Positions 15,458 through 24,033 of a stretch of 33,192 nt of DNA are shown piece by piece. Both the position numbers and the translations under genes were made by a program. Origin of the DNA: Phenylobacterium sp. RIFCSPHIGHO2_01_FULL_69_31 (GTDB taxonomy: Bacteria; Pseudomonadota; Alphaproteobacteria; Caulobacterales; Caulobacteraceae); NCBI RefSeq assembly GCF_001824475.1, contig NZ_MHXN01000035.1, forward strand, positions 1-33,192, in the 5' to 3' direction. Position 1 is the first letter of the stretch; each line of letters opens with the position of its first letter. A model generated the notes under the pieces. That model did no database searches. It worked only from the letters and a program-made list of their open reading frames with translations, and was not told where the DNA came from.

Positions 15458-18400
15458 TCGCCAGGCTCATTCGCTGGTCCGTCGCCAACCGCGTCTTCGT
15501 GCTGCTGGGCGCCCTGTTCCTGCTGTCCGCGGGAGTGTTGGCGGTCCGCGCCACACCGGTCGACGCCCTGCCGGACCTGTCCGACGTGCAGGTGGTGATC
15601 CGCACGCCCTATCCCGGCCAGGCGCCTCAGATCGTCGAGGACCAGGTCACCTACCCGCTGGCGACCACCATGCTGTCGGTTCCGGGCGCCAGGACCGTGC
15701 GCGCCTACTCCTTCTTCGGAGACAGCTTCGTCTATGTGCTGTTCGAGGACGGGACGGACCTCTACTGGGCCCGTTCGCGAGTGCTCGAGTACCTCAGTCA
15801 GGTGCAGGGGCAGCTGCCAGCGCAGGCGCGTCCTGCCCTGGGGCCCGACGCCACCGGGGTCGGCTGGGTGTTCGAGTACGCGCTCGTCGACAGGTCGGGA
15901 AAGCACGACCTCTCGCAGCTGCGCAGCCTCCAGGACTGGTTCCTCCGCTATGAGCTGAAGAGCCTGCCCGGGGTGGCGGAGGTCGCCAGCATCGGGGGCA
16001 TGGTCAAGCAGTACCAGGTGGTGCTCGATCCGGTGCGGCTCGCCGCCTACGGCCTCACCTATCAGCAGGCCGCCGAGGCCATCCAGCGCGCCAACCAGGA
16101 GACCGGCGGTTCGGTGCTGGAGCTCGCCGAAGCCGAGTACATGGTCCGGGCCAGCGGCTACCTGGCCGATCTGGACGACTTCCGCGCCATCCCTCTGCGC
16201 ACCGCGGGTGGCGGAGTCCCTGTGCGCCTCGGGGACGTCGCGACCGTACAGCTCGGTCCCGAGATGCGGCGCGGAGTCGCCGAACTGAACGGCGAAGGGG
16301 AGGTGGCCGGGGCCGTGGTCATCGTCCGCTCCGGCGAAAATGCCCGGGCGGTGATCGAGCACGTAAAGGCGCGGCTTGCGGAGTTGAAGACCAGCCTGCC
16401 GGCCGGGGTGGAGGTGGTCGTCACCTACGACCGCTCTCAGCTGATCGAACGGTCGATCGCCAATCTCACCGAGAAGCTGCTTGAGGAGTTCGTGGTCGTG
16501 GCGCTGGTCTGCGTGCTGTTCCTCTGGCACGCGCGCAGCGCCCTGGTGGCGATCCTCACCCTGCCGCTCGGCGTGCTTGCGGCGTTCATCCTGATGCGCC
16601 TGCAGGGCGTCGATGCGAACATCATGTCCCTGGGCGGCATCGCCATCGCCATCGGGGCCATGGTCGACGCCGCCGTCGTGATGATCGAGAACGCCCACAA
16701 GCACCTGGAGCGTTGGGCCCACGAGCACGACGGCGACCAACCCAAGGGCGCCGAACATTGGGCCGTGGTCACCGAAGCGGCGGCCGAGGTCGGCCCGGCG
16801 CTGTTCTTCAGCCTGTTGATCATCACTCTCTCGTTCGTGCCGGTGTTCACCCTGCAGGCGCAGGAGGGCCGGCTGTTCGCGCCGCTCGCCTTTACCAAGA
16901 CCTACGCCATGGCCGCCGCGGCCATCCTGTCGGTGACCCTGGTCCCCGTGATGATGGGCTATCTGATCCGTGGCCGCATACCGGCCGAGGCGCGAAACCC
17001 GATCAACCGCTGGCTGACGGCCGCCTACCGGCCGGGTCTCGACTGGGTCATGCGACGGCCGAAGACGACGCTGGTCATCGCCGCCGTCATCTTCGCCACG
17101 ACGGCTTGGCCGCTCAGCCGCCTCGGGGGGGAGTTCCTGCCAATGATGGACGAGGGCGACCTGCTCTACATGCCCTCGGCGCTTCCGGGCCTGTCGCCAG
17201 CCAAGGCCGCCGAGCTGCTGCAGCAGACCGACCGCATGATCAAGTCGGTGCCCGAGGTGGAGAGCGTGTTCGGCAAGGCCGGAAGGGCCGAGACCGCCAC
17301 CGACCCCGCGCCGCTGGAGATGTTCGAGACCACCATCCAGTTCAAGCCTCGCGACCAGTGGCGGCCGGGCATGACCCCAGAGAGGCTGGTCGAGGAACTT
17401 GACGCCGCCGTGCAGGTTCCCGGGCTCGCCAACGTCTGGGTGCCGCCGATCCGCAATCGCATCGACATGCTGGCCACGGGGGTGAAGAGCCCGATCGGCG
17501 TGAAGGTGTCGGGGGCTGATCTGGCCGAGCTCGACCGCGTCGCCCAGCAGGTGGAGACAGTCGCAAAAACGGTGCCGGGCGTCAGCTCCGCGCTGGCCGA
17601 GCGCCTCACCGGCGGGCGCTATGTAGACATCGACATCGACCGCGGCCAAGCCGCGAGATACGCCCTGAACATCGCCGATGTGCAGGCTATCGTCGCGGGC
17701 GCAATTGGCGGCGAGGTCATCGGCCAAGTGATCGAGGGCCGCGCGCGCTACCCCATCAACCTGCGCTATCCGCGCGAGCTGCGCGACAGTCTCGAAGGCT
17801 TGCGGGCGTTACCGATCGTCACGCCGGGAGGCCAGCAGGTCACTCTGGGAACGGTCGCCCGCGTCGAGATCGCTGATGGCCCGCCCATGCTGAAGACGGA
17901 GAACGGCCGGCTGTCGACCTGGGTCTATGTGGACGTCCGAGGCCGGGACCTCGCCTCTGTGGTGGGTGACCTGGATGGCGCCGTGCGTCAGCAGGTGACG
18001 CTCCCGGCGGGGGTCAGTATCGCCTACGCTGGCCAGTTCGAATACCTGCAGCGCGCCACCGAACGGCTGAAGCTGGTGGTTCCCGTCACCCTGCTGACCA
18101 TCTTCGTGTTGCTTTACCTGATCTTCCGGCGGTTCGATGAGGCGGCGCTGATCATGGCCACCCTGCCGTTTGCGCTCACCGGCGGCATCTGGCTGCTCTA
18201 TCTGATGGGGTTCAATCAGTCGGTGGCTACGGGCGTGGGCTTTATCGCCCTGGCCGGCGTCTCCGCGGAGTTCGGCGTGGTGATGCTGATCTATCTCAAG
18301 CACGCCTTGGAGGCCGGTGGTCCCGACCCCTCGCCGGCGACCGTCGAAGCGGCTGTCCGGGAGGGCGCCCTGCTGCGGGTTCGGCCCAAGGCCATGACCG

Positions 18401-18609
18401 TGGCGGTGATCCTCGCCGGCCTGTTCCCGATCCTCATCGGCCACGGAGCGGGATCGGAGATCATGAGCCGCATCGCCGCGCCGATGATCGGCGGAATGCT
18501 CACCGCCCCGCTGCTGTCGATGCTGGTGATCCCGGCTGGCTTCCTGCTGCTCCGCCGACGCCCGCATAGGGCTACTTCAATTCGTCCGGACCTGAGGAGA
18601 AGATCATGA
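15454..18609 (+). CDS. cusA: CusA heavy-metal RND efflux pump
   Basis: This 1051-residue protein is full length for the HME-RND family. It starts [15 protein letters not shown], has the first periplasmic loop with the family hallmark [12 protein letters not shown], membrane helices 2-6 including [20 protein letters not shown] (the proton-relay Asp), a second large loop ([22 protein letters not shown]) and a final helix block ending [17 protein letters not shown]. Together with the CusF-like domain in its adaptor, Cu(I)/Ag(I) is the likely substrate. It uses the proton gradient and sits in the inner membrane. The ATG at 15454 overlaps the cusB stop. The last third is the parent type of the remnant at 2208. 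Its stop overlaps the start of the broken lipoprotein gene. Confidence 0.94.
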   Translation: MIARLIRWSVANRVFVLLGALFLLSAGVLAVRATPVDALPDLSDVQVVIRTPYPGQAPQIVEDQVTYPLATTMLSVPGARTVRAYSFFGDSFVYVLFEDGTDLYWARSRVLEYLSQVQGQLPAQARPALGPDATGVGWVFEYALVDRSGKHDLSQLRSLQDWFLRYELKSLPGVAEVASIGGMVKQYQVVLDPVRLAAYGLTYQQAAEAIQRANQETGGSVLELAEAEYMVRASGYLADLDDFRAIPLRTAGGGVPVRLGDVATVQLGPEMRRGVAELNGEGEVAGAVVIVRSGENARAVIEHVKARLAELKTSLPAGVEVVVTYDRSQLIERSIANLTEKLLEEFVVVALVCVLFLWHARSALVAILTLPLGVLAAFILMRLQGVDANIMSLGGIAIAIGAMVDAAVVMIENAHKHLERWAHEHDGDQPKGAEHWAVVTEAAAEVGPALFFSLLIITLSFVPVFTLQAQEGRLFAPLAFTKTYAMAAAAILSVTLVPVMMGYLIRGRIPAEARNPINRWLTAAYRPGLDWVMRRPKTTLVIAAVIFATTAWPLSRLGGEFLPMMDEGDLLYMPSALPGLSPAKAAELLQQTDRMIKSVPEVESVFGKAGRAETATDPAPLEMFETTIQFKPRDQWRPGMTPERLVEELDAAVQVPGLANVWVPPIRNRIDMLATGVKSPIGVKVSGADLAELDRVAQQVETVAKTVPGVSSALAERLTGGRYVDIDIDRGQAARYALNIADVQAIVAGAIGGEVIGQVIEGRARYPINLRYPRELRDSLEGLRALPIVTPGGQQVTLGTVARVEIADGPPMLKTENGRLSTWVYVDVRGRDLASVVGDLDGAVRQQVTLPAGVSIAYAGQFEYLQRATERLKLVVPVTLLTIFVLLYLIFRRFDEAALIMATLPFALTGGIWLLYLMGFNQSVATGVGFIALAGVSAEFGVVMLIYLKHALEAGGPDPSPATVEAAVREGALLRVRPKAMTVAVILAGLFPILIGHGAGSEIMSRIAAPMIGGMLTAPLLSMLVIPAGFLLLRRRPHRATSIRPDLRRRS

Positions 18610-18697
18610 AACCCATCTGGACCGCGCTGGCCGCCCTGCAGCCGGCCTCGCCGCCTGCGCTGATAACCGATCGGCCGATACGCCGGCGGCCGGAGCC
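18606..18697 (+). pseudogene. 5' end of a small lipoprotein gene, frameshifted and cut by IS sequence
   Basis: An ATG at 18606 overlaps the cusA stop (ATGA). It reads [11 protein letters not shown] and then loses frame; adding one G near 18638 restores AAGLAACADNRSADTPAAGAQDW, a typical lipoprotein signal with lipobox LAAC. After about 18697 the sequence becomes IS3 transposase on the opposite strand, so the mature protein is lost. It was probably the last gene of the cus operon; what it encoded cannot be told. Confidence 0.65.
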
Positions 18698-18991
18698 CAG
18701 GATTGGCGCCCGCGTGCCGATGGCGCGGCGGCGCGAGCGGCGCTTGCGCACGGTCAGGCCTTCCTCACGATAGAGCCGGTAGATTCGGTTCTTGCCCGAC
18801 GGCTCGCCCGCCCGCCGCAGCAGCACGAACAGTCGTCGGTAGCCGAACCGTCGTCGCTCAGCGACCAGGCTGCGTAGGCGCTCGCGCAGTTCAGTCTCCG
18901 GAGGCCGGCGGGATCGGTAGCGCACCATCTTGCGGTCCGCTTGGACGATGGAGCAGGCCCGCCGCTCGCTGATCTCGAACACTGTCCGCAC
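18698..18991 (-). pseudogene. IS3-family transposase orfB, N-terminal fragment
   Basis: The visible protein reads FEISERRACSIVQADRKMVRYRSRR, then RLRSLVAERRRFGYRRLFVLLRRAGEPSGKNRIYRLYREEGL and RRRSRRRAIGTRAPI, the standard N-terminal helical region of IS3 OrfB. After GTRAPI the match ends, although the frame stays open to 18572 into the broken lipoprotein region. The rve integrase domain with the DDE triad is absent. The expected link from orfA is also shifted by a further indel near 18995. Confidence 0.82.
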
Positions 18992-19009
18992 CCTGCACAG
19001 CGGCGGGCC

Positions 19010-19271
19010 CTACCATTTTTTTCCGAGCGACTCGTTCAGCGCGGCCTTGTCGAGCATGGCATCCGCAGCAACTTCAGCCGCCGGTTCTCGTCTTCCAGCG
19101 CCTTCAGCCGCTGGGCGTCCGACACGCTCATCCCGCCGAACTTGGCCTTCCAAACGTAGATTGTGCCCTCCGACACCCGTGCTTGCGGGCCAGCTTCGCC
19201 GCCTTCGCCCCAGCTTCGTTCTCCCGCAGGATCCCGATGATCTGCTCTTCCGTAAATCTCGCTCGCTTCAT
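19010..19271 (-). pseudogene. IS3-family transposase orfA, frameshifted
   Basis: It starts MKRARFTEEQIIGILREN, the usual HTH opening of IS3 OrfA. One base is missing after the codons for ARKHG (near 19180) and another near 19070. With both restored the sequence reads through YVWKAKFGGMSVSDAQRLKALEDENRRLK and ends LGKKW. The A7 run at 19016-19022 is the slippery site normally used for -1 frameshifting into orfB. Two or more indels make it non-functional. Confidence 0.8.
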
Positions 19272-19332
19272 GTCCGTCCTCTCAAGGGCCGGACTCTAGT
19301 TCCGCGTGGAGGAAATTTTCAGGGGCAGGCCA

Positions 19333-19485
19333 GCAGGAGCCGATCTTACTTTGCGGCATGTCGTGCGCCGCCAATTCGAGTTCCGCCCGCGGTTGCAGGA
19401 TTGGCTGCTACGTGAACCTCAGATCATAGCGTCCTTCGATCAGCGCAAGCAGACACCGTCCTCGGAGAAGCTCAGGCGGCGCGCG
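19333..19485 (-). pseudogene. copB remnant next to the IS end
   Basis: Directly beyond the IS end the minus strand reads IEGRYDLRFT, stop, QPILQPRAELELAAHDMPQSKIGS. This aligns with intact CopB at 20920 (VEGTYDLRLTQRVVLQPQAELRLSAQKLPRLNTGS). Upstream, adding one base restores FSEDGVLLAL. So about 50 codons of a second copB survive, with one frameshift and one in-frame stop, cut by the IS at 19333. It shows that a second copA-copB locus once existed here. Confidence 0.72.
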
Positions 19486-19491
19486 CCCGGC

Positions 19492-19941
19492 TCAACCGTG
19501 GCGCGCGAACACCCGCGTCTTGCCGCCCGGCAGCAGAAGCAGCGTCTGGTAAGGCTCCTTCCGTCCGTCAGGCATCTCCATGCCGGGCGAGCCCAGCGGC
19601 ATGCCAGGTACGGTGATGCCCAGCGCCTTCGGCCGCTCTCTCAGCAGGCGGCCGACGTCAGCGGCGGGTACGTGGCCCACGACCACGTACCCGCCGATCG
19701 TGGCGAGGTGGCAGGATGAGAGCTCGAATGGAACGCTATGACGCTTTCCGATTGGCGTGATGTCTTCGACGTTGACCACCTTCGGCCGATAGCCCGCCCG
19801 GGTCATGATGGTGATCCAACCCTTGCAGCATCCACACGAAGCGGTCTTGTAGACAGCCAAGGGCGGCGGCGCGGCCGCCCAGGCGTGCGGCGCCGCCAGA
19901 ACGGCTGCTGCGGCGGCAAGCAGGTTGCGGCGAAGGATCAT
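19492..19941 (-). CDS. DUF411 exported metal-binding protein
   Basis: This 149-residue protein has a signal peptide (MILRRNLLAAAAAVLAAPHAWA) and a DUF411 domain. Key features are the motif TASCGCCKGW (Cys36, Cys38, Cys39), SSCH (Cys77-His78), VGHVPAADV and GITVPGMPLGSPGMEMPDG with several Met residues. DUF411 proteins lie in many copper and silver loci and are thought to bind copper in the periplasm; the exact role is not established. It is followed upstream by the HMA chaperone gene (20-base gap), probably in one transcript. Confidence 0.85.
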   Translation of the reverse strand: MILRRNLLAAAAAVLAAPHAWAAAPPPLAVYKTASCGCCKGWITIMTRAGYRPKVVNVEDITPIGKRHSVPFELSSCHLATIGGYVVVGHVPAADVGRLLRERPKALGITVPGMPLGSPGMEMPDGRKEPYQTLLLLPGGKTRVFARHG

Positions 19942-19961
19942 CGAATATCAGCCTCCAAGGG

Positions 19962-20207
19962 TCAGCGCCGACCGCCGCAACAGGACGCCTTCGCGGATGG
20001 GGCGGCCTTCCCAGCCTCCTGCGGGGTGTAGCCCGCCTCCCGAATAGCGCCGCGCACGGCCGAGTCGGCTGCGGTCGTCGCGACTTCCAGCGACTTGCTC
20101 GGCAGATCGATGGCGACCTGGGCCGCCGGATCGACGCCCTTCACCGCCGCAGTGATGGCTTGCACGCAATGTGCGCAGCTCATGTCGTCGACTTGGTAGC
20201 GAAGCAT
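19962..20207 (-). CDS. copZ: HMA-domain copper chaperone, CopZ-like
   Basis: This 81-residue protein is a single heavy-metal-associated domain with the metal loop DMSCAHC (Cys11 and Cys14) and a GYTP segment in the usual place. It has an added C-terminal tail ending SCCGGRR, whose Cys pair may be a second metal site. Such proteins carry Cu(I) in the cytoplasm to P-type ATPases or regulators. It is preceded by a good AGGAGG and a CueR-like operator, and is cotranscribed with the DUF411 gene. Confidence 0.87.
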   Translation of the reverse strand: MLRYQVDDMSCAHCVQAITAAVKGVDPAAQVAIDLPSKSLEVATTAADSAVRGAIREAGYTPQEAGKAAPSAKASCCGGRR

Positions 20208-20237
20208 GGAAACCTCCTGGTCAGAACCTCGGCCGAT

Positions 20238-20268
20238 CTGGTGGGGCTTCCAACGATGGTAGGGTCAA
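20238..20268 (-). promoter_or_regulatory. CueR/HmrR-type promoter before the copper chaperone
   Basis: On the minus strand TTGACC (20268-20263) is followed by a 19-base spacer holding CTACCA-TCGT-TGGAAG and then CACCAG. The 19-base spacer with a dyad inside is the mark of MerR-family copper promoters, and the 7-7-7 layout (ACCCTAC, seven bases, GGAAGCC) matches the site before copA. The -10 is poor, as is common for promoters needing activation. Confidence 0.55.
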
Positions 20269-20280
20269 GGCCCGATCGAT

Positions 20281-20778
20281 CTAAAGACGCTCGAGGATCG
20301 CCCTCATCTGCTTTATTTCCCGCCTCTGCGACTCGATGATGCCGTCGGGGCCGTAGCAGAGGGCGCGCAGCTCGGGATCCTTCAGCGAGGCTTCCTTGCA
20401 CATCAGCAAGGCACCGGAATGGTGCGGGATCATCGACTGCACGAACTGGCGATCGCCGACCAAGCCCTGCGCCCGGATGCCGATCAATGAGAGCACGAAG
20501 ACTGCGGCGAAAGTGACGTACAAAGCCAGGTTCAGCTTGGCATTCATGTACATGGACTTCATCGTCAGCAACATGATGATGGCCATGGGAGCCCACATCA
20601 CGAGCGCCATGTAGAAGAAGTTGATGTTCTGGACGAATTCGCCCCAGCTGAATATCATCGTGAACATGGCGAAATACATAACCGCCAGGCTCAGAGCCAG
20701 ATTGATGGCGAGCATCACATAGTGATGCCGACCCTCCTTCGCGCTCATGCCGGACTCGCCGTGTTGTGCGTCTTTCAC
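20281..20778 (-). CDS. Membrane-anchored DUF305-type protein
   Basis: This 165-residue protein has about three or four membrane helices (HYVMLAINLALSLAVMYFAMFTMI, INFFYMALVMWAPMAIIMLL, LNLALYVTFAAVFVLSLIG) and a C-terminal helical domain with FVQSMIPHHSGALLMCKEA and IIESQRREIKQMRAIL, a DUF305-type unit with His, Met and Cys. I choose the GTG at 20778 because AGGAGG stands five bases before it; the ATG at 20838 and 20748 lack a comparable site. The fusion places a probable metal site next to the membrane. It lies between copB and copZ in the same direction. Confidence 0.78.
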   Translation of the reverse strand: MKDAQHGESGMSAKEGRHHYVMLAINLALSLAVMYFAMFTMIFSWGEFVQNINFFYMALVMWAPMAIIMLLTMKSMYMNAKLNLALYVTFAAVFVLSLIGIRAQGLVGDRQFVQSMIPHHSGALLMCKEASLKDPELRALCYGPDGIIESQRREIKQMRAILERL

Positions 20779-20811
20779 GTCAGCCTCCTGAGAGATGCTG
20801 TTCCCAATAGC

Positions 20812-20826
20812 GCAAGCCTTGCTTGC
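20812..20826 (-). repeat. Inverted repeat upstream of the membrane DUF305 gene
   Basis: GCAAGC and GCTTGC flank CTT at 20812-20826, 33 bases upstream of the GTG start. It may be an operator or a leader hairpin; no regulator is identified. Confidence 0.3.
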
Positions 20827-20919
20827 AAACTTCCCCATCTTCCGAACGCGTCAGGCCACACCTGCCCGATTAGCCGGGCGTGAGACGTCTTGTTCCCGTC
20901 GGCTTCAACTCAGACCAAC

Positions 20920-22065
20920 CTAAAACCACGCACGAAGTCCGACCACAAACGTCGTGCTCTCGATGTCCTCGCCGGCAGACCGGAGGAAATCCGCAGTCCT
21001 CCCGAAGGCACGCTCATACGCCACACCGATGTAAGGCGCGAATTCGCGGCGAATCTCATAGCGGAGGCGGAGCCCGAGCTCTGCGTGCGTGATTCCGGAT
21101 CCAGTGTTGAGTCTTGGGAGCTTCTGCGCCGAAAGCCTCAACTCTGCCTGCGGCTGAAGGACCACGCGCTGGGTCAGTCGCAGGTCGTAGGTTCCCTCGA
21201 CCCGCCCGGTCAGGTCGCCGCGATCGGACAAGAACGCTGCGGCTTCGACTTCGAACCAATAGGGGAAGAGGCTTTCAACCCCGACTGTCGCGTAGGTTCG
21301 CGAATTTCCGGACCCGAAGTCACGACGTACTCCGACTTGCACGTCGGTATAACGAGCCACTGCGCGGGAATAGAGTGCCTGAACTTCGGCAAGCTCGACC
21401 CCCTCGCCTCCAGAGCCCTCGCCTTCGGACTTGAAGACAAACCTGTTGATGTCGCCGCCGTACCAGCCTTCAACATCCCATCGATAGCCGCCGCCCGGTG
21501 GCTGGGATTGGTACTCTGCGAGGTTGAGCATCAGCTTCGCGATCCGTACGCCCCCGTGCTCGCGCGCGAGGATTCCCCGGGCGCGCTGCATCGGCCCCGT
21601 CCCGAAGACCTGATCGGCCACGTTGTCGGTGATCACGGCCGGCGCCGGCGCATTGCCGACAGGCAAGCCGGTCGCGGTCTGGCCGCCCTCCATCGGCGCC
21701 ATCGTGTGTCCCGCATCAGGGTCCGCTGGGCCCGGCATGGTGTGTCCGGCATGCGGATCGGCGGGAGCCGCAGGTTGTGCGGGCATGGCGTGCCCGGCAT
21801 GGGGGTCCACGGGCGCTGCCGAGGCTTCGGAGCCTTGAGTCGGCAGCGATGGGCGTGAGGTCTCCGGCGGCTCCGGCGCCGCGTGGCCCGCATGGGGGTC
21901 GGCCGACGGCTTCGTTGCGGCGGGCATGGCGTGGCCTGCGTGCGGATCCGCCGGCGCGGCGGGCTGCGGCGGCATCGCGTGACCGGCGTGGGGATCGGCG
22001 GCCTGGGCGGCGGCGGCTGTGGCCGAGCTGGCCAGCGCCAGGGCTAGGAGGGAGGTCCGGATCAT
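20920..22065 (-). CDS. copB: CopB outer-membrane copper resistance protein
   Basis: This 381-residue protein has a signal peptide (MIRTSLLALALASSATAAAAQA), then a low-complexity Met/His region (about residues 24-125) with six units of the form DPHAGHAM (the last is DPDAGHTM), linked by Pro/Ala. The C-terminal 230 residues form an outer-membrane beta-barrel of the CopB family (VEGWYGGDINRFVFKSEGEG, YTDVQVGVRRDFG, LGLRLRYEIRREFAPYIGVAYER) ending in WF. CopB binds copper and works with CopA to sequester or export it. Its ATG overlaps the copA stop (ATGA), so the two are coupled. A fragment of a second copB lies at 19333. Confidence 0.92.
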   Translation of the reverse strand: MIRTSLLALALASSATAAAAQAADPHAGHAMPPQPAAPADPHAGHAMPAATKPSADPHAGHAAPEPPETSRPSLPTQGSEASAAPVDPHAGHAMPAQPAAPADPHAGHTMPGPADPDAGHTMAPMEGGQTATGLPVGNAPAPAVITDNVADQVFGTGPMQRARGILAREHGGVRIAKLMLNLAEYQSQPPGGGYRWDVEGWYGGDINRFVFKSEGEGSGGEGVELAEVQALYSRAVARYTDVQVGVRRDFGSGNSRTYATVGVESLFPYWFEVEAAAFLSDRGDLTGRVEGTYDLRLTQRVVLQPQAELRLSAQKLPRLNTGSGITHAELGLRLRYEIRREFAPYIGVAYERAFGRTADFLRSAGEDIESTTFVVGLRAWF

Positions 22066-23912
22066 GCCGCCGCTCCTTCGACCGGACGCACCTTGAAGAC
22101 TTGGAACATGCCGGCGTGCATGTGGTAGAGCATGTGGCAGTGGAAGGCCCAGTCACCGCCCTCGGCGGTGAAATCGAACGACACCTTCCCACCCGGCATT
22201 ACGTTCACCGTATGCTTGCGCGGCAGATGGCCGACTGGCCCGTGCACCAGCTCGAAGAAGTGCCCGTGCAAGTGGATGGGGTGCGTCATCATCGAGTCGT
22301 TGATGAGGGTGACGCGCACCCGCTCACCGGCCCGGAAGGAATAGGCCGGCGGGTTCTCGCTGAACTTCCAGCCGTCGAAGCCCCAGATAAACCGCTCCAT
22401 GTTGCCGGTGAGATGGATGTCCATCGCGCGATCCGGCGGCCTGGGGTCGGGGTTGGGATCCAGCGCGATGAGGTCCTTGTAGACCAGCACCCGATGACCG
22501 ACGCTTTCCAGCCCAAGGCCGGGATCGCCGGTGCGATCCATCGGCATGGGCGCGATCATCTGCACGCCCGGCCCCTTCTTGATTTGAGGGGCCTTCGACC
22601 AGTCCAGCATGTTCATCTTCATGCCGCCCATGTCGCCCATCACGTCCGAACCGCGCTGGCGCGGCGGAGCCATGCCGGGCGGCGGCCCGGCGGCCGCCAT
22701 GCCCGCGGGATCCATCCCCGGCATGCTGGAGTGATCCATTCCAGCCATCTGCGAATGGTCCATGCCGGCCATGGCGCCGTGCGCGGACATGTCCATGCCC
22801 ATGTCCTTCATGGTCAGGATGGGCCGCTCACGCAGCGGCGGCACGGCCGCGCTCATCCCAGCGCGGGGCGCCAGGGTCGCCCGCCCCAAGCCGGAACGGT
22901 CGATCGCCTCCGAAACGATCGTGTAGGCGCGATCCTCGGTCGGGTGGACGATCACGTCGTAGGTCTCGGCGTTGCCGATCTGGAACTCGTCCACCTCGAC
23001 GGGCCGGACGTTCTGGCCGTCGGCTGCGACGACTGTGAGCTTCAGGCCCGGAATGCGGACGTTGAAGACCATCTGCGCCGCACTGTTAATAAAGCGCAGG
23101 CGCACCCGCTCGCCGGGCTTGAAGAGCCCGGTCCAGTTGTCCTTGGGGCCGTGGCCGTTGACGAGGAAGGTCATCACCGCGCCGGTGACGTCCGAGATGT
23201 CGGTCGGGTCCATGAGCATCTTGGCCCATTCGATCCGCTCGGCGAGGGTCTGGTCCTTGCCCGCAAGCAGGCCGGCGATCGTCTGGCGCTGATAATTGAA
23301 GACCCCGCCCTGCTGCTTCAGCCGCTTGAAAATCAGGTGCGGGTGCATCTCGCTATGGTCGGCTAGCACCAAGACGTGCTCGCGGTCGTAAGCGACGGGA
23401 TCGGGCTTCGCCGGCTCGATGACGATTGGGGCATAGTGGCCCTCCGCCTCCTGCAGACCCGAGTGGCTATGGTACCAGTAGGTGCCTGACTGAATGATCG
23501 GGAACTCGTAGACGAAGGTCTCGCCGGGGCGGATGCCGGGAAAGCTGACCCCCGGAACGCCGTCCATCTCGAAAGGCACCAGCAGCCCATGCCAGTGGAT
23601 CGAGGTGTCCTCATCGAGGGTGTTCGTCACCGCGATCCGGACCCGCTGACCTTCTTTCAGACGAATGAGCGGACCGGGCACGGTCCCATTGATCGTCACG
23701 GCATGGCGACGCTTGCCGTCGATCGTGATCGGTGTGTGGCCGATCGTCAGTTTGATGTCCTCGCCGGAAAGCGTCGGCAGGGTCGACACCTGGCCGGGCG
23801 TCGCGCTCTGCGCCCAGGCGGGCAGCAGCGAGCTGATCGCCGCTCCGCCCCCGAGGATGGCCGCGCCTTTGATCAGGGCGCGGCGGTCAAGGTCAGGTCG
23901 TGGCCTGGACAT
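22062..23912 (-). CDS. copA: CopA periplasmic multicopper oxidase
   Basis: This 616-residue enzyme begins with a twin-arginine signal (DLDRRALIKGAAILGGGAA). It has the four copper-ligand motifs of multicopper oxidases: HWHG at 106-109, YHSH at 147-150, HPIHLHG at 544-550 and HCHMLYHMHAGM at 591-602. Between them lies a Met-rich stretch (about residues 370-440) with repeats such as MAGMDHSQM and MPGMDPAGM, typical of CopA/PcoA. The enzyme oxidises Cu(I) to the less toxic Cu(II) in the periplasm after folded export by Tat. I use the ATG at 23912 because the Tat motif follows; longer starts extend into the promoter. It is controlled by a CueR-type promoter at 23944-23974. Confidence 0.94.
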   Translation of the reverse strand: MSRPRPDLDRRALIKGAAILGGGAAISSLLPAWAQSATPGQVSTLPTLSGEDIKLTIGHTPITIDGKRRHAVTINGTVPGPLIRLKEGQRVRIAVTNTLDEDTSIHWHGLLVPFEMDGVPGVSFPGIRPGETFVYEFPIIQSGTYWYHSHSGLQEAEGHYAPIVIEPAKPDPVAYDREHVLVLADHSEMHPHLIFKRLKQQGGVFNYQRQTIAGLLAGKDQTLAERIEWAKMLMDPTDISDVTGAVMTFLVNGHGPKDNWTGLFKPGERVRLRFINSAAQMVFNVRIPGLKLTVVAADGQNVRPVEVDEFQIGNAETYDVIVHPTEDRAYTIVSEAIDRSGLGRATLAPRAGMSAAVPPLRERPILTMKDMGMDMSAHGAMAGMDHSQMAGMDHSSMPGMDPAGMAAAGPPPGMAPPRQRGSDVMGDMGGMKMNMLDWSKAPQIKKGPGVQMIAPMPMDRTGDPGLGLESVGHRVLVYKDLIALDPNPDPRPPDRAMDIHLTGNMERFIWGFDGWKFSENPPAYSFRAGERVRVTLINDSMMTHPIHLHGHFFELVHGPVGHLPRKHTVNVMPGGKVSFDFTAEGGDWAFHCHMLYHMHAGMFQVFKVRPVEGAAA

Positions 23913-23943
23913 TCGAAATCCTACGATCGGAACAATAGACGAG

Positions 23944-23974
23944 GTGATAGGGCTTCCCACCGCGGGAAGGTCAA
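23944..23974 (-). promoter_or_regulatory. CueR/HmrR-type promoter of copA-copB
   Basis: On the minus strand TTGACC (23974-23969) and TATCAC (23949-23944) are separated by 19 bases that contain the perfect dyad CTTCCC-GCGGT-GGGAAG. An over-long 19-base spacer with this dyad is diagnostic for CueR-type MerR activators. It lies in the gap between the sigma-factor gene and copA, so copA-copB can be induced by Cu(I) separately from the sigma operon. No cueR gene is in the window. Confidence 0.8.
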
Positions 23975-24033
23975 GCGCCCCGCCCACACAAACTCTACGC
24001 AGCTCGGGGCGCTTGCCCCTGAACTTCTGAGGA

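Larger units (their letters stand above)
18698..19332 (-). mobile_element. IS3-family insertion sequence remnant
   Basis: About 635 bp remain of an element family that is normally 1.2-1.3 kb. It holds a decayed orfA and the first part of orfB. The intact end is at about 19332, where the minus strand begins TGGCCTGCCCCTGAAAATTT, resembling IS3-family terminal repeats. The other end is missing: orfB stops at about 18698 against the lipoprotein fragment, losing the DDE catalytic core. It is immobile. Confidence 0.85.

Noticed and set aside
15268..17727. An 819-codon open frame antisense to cusB and cusA
   Set aside because: It is rich in His, Asp, Gly and Arg with no domain, and lies wholly opposite well-supported genes; GC-rich third positions keep such shadow frames open.
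18572..18697. Apparent continuation of IS orfB to 18572
   Set aside because: After GTRAPI the residues do not match IS3 transposases and the DNA is the opposite strand of cusA and the lipoprotein start.
21777..23366. A 529-codon plus-strand frame across copA-copB
   Set aside because: It is antisense to the multicopper oxidase with all its ligand motifs and shows no recognisable domain.
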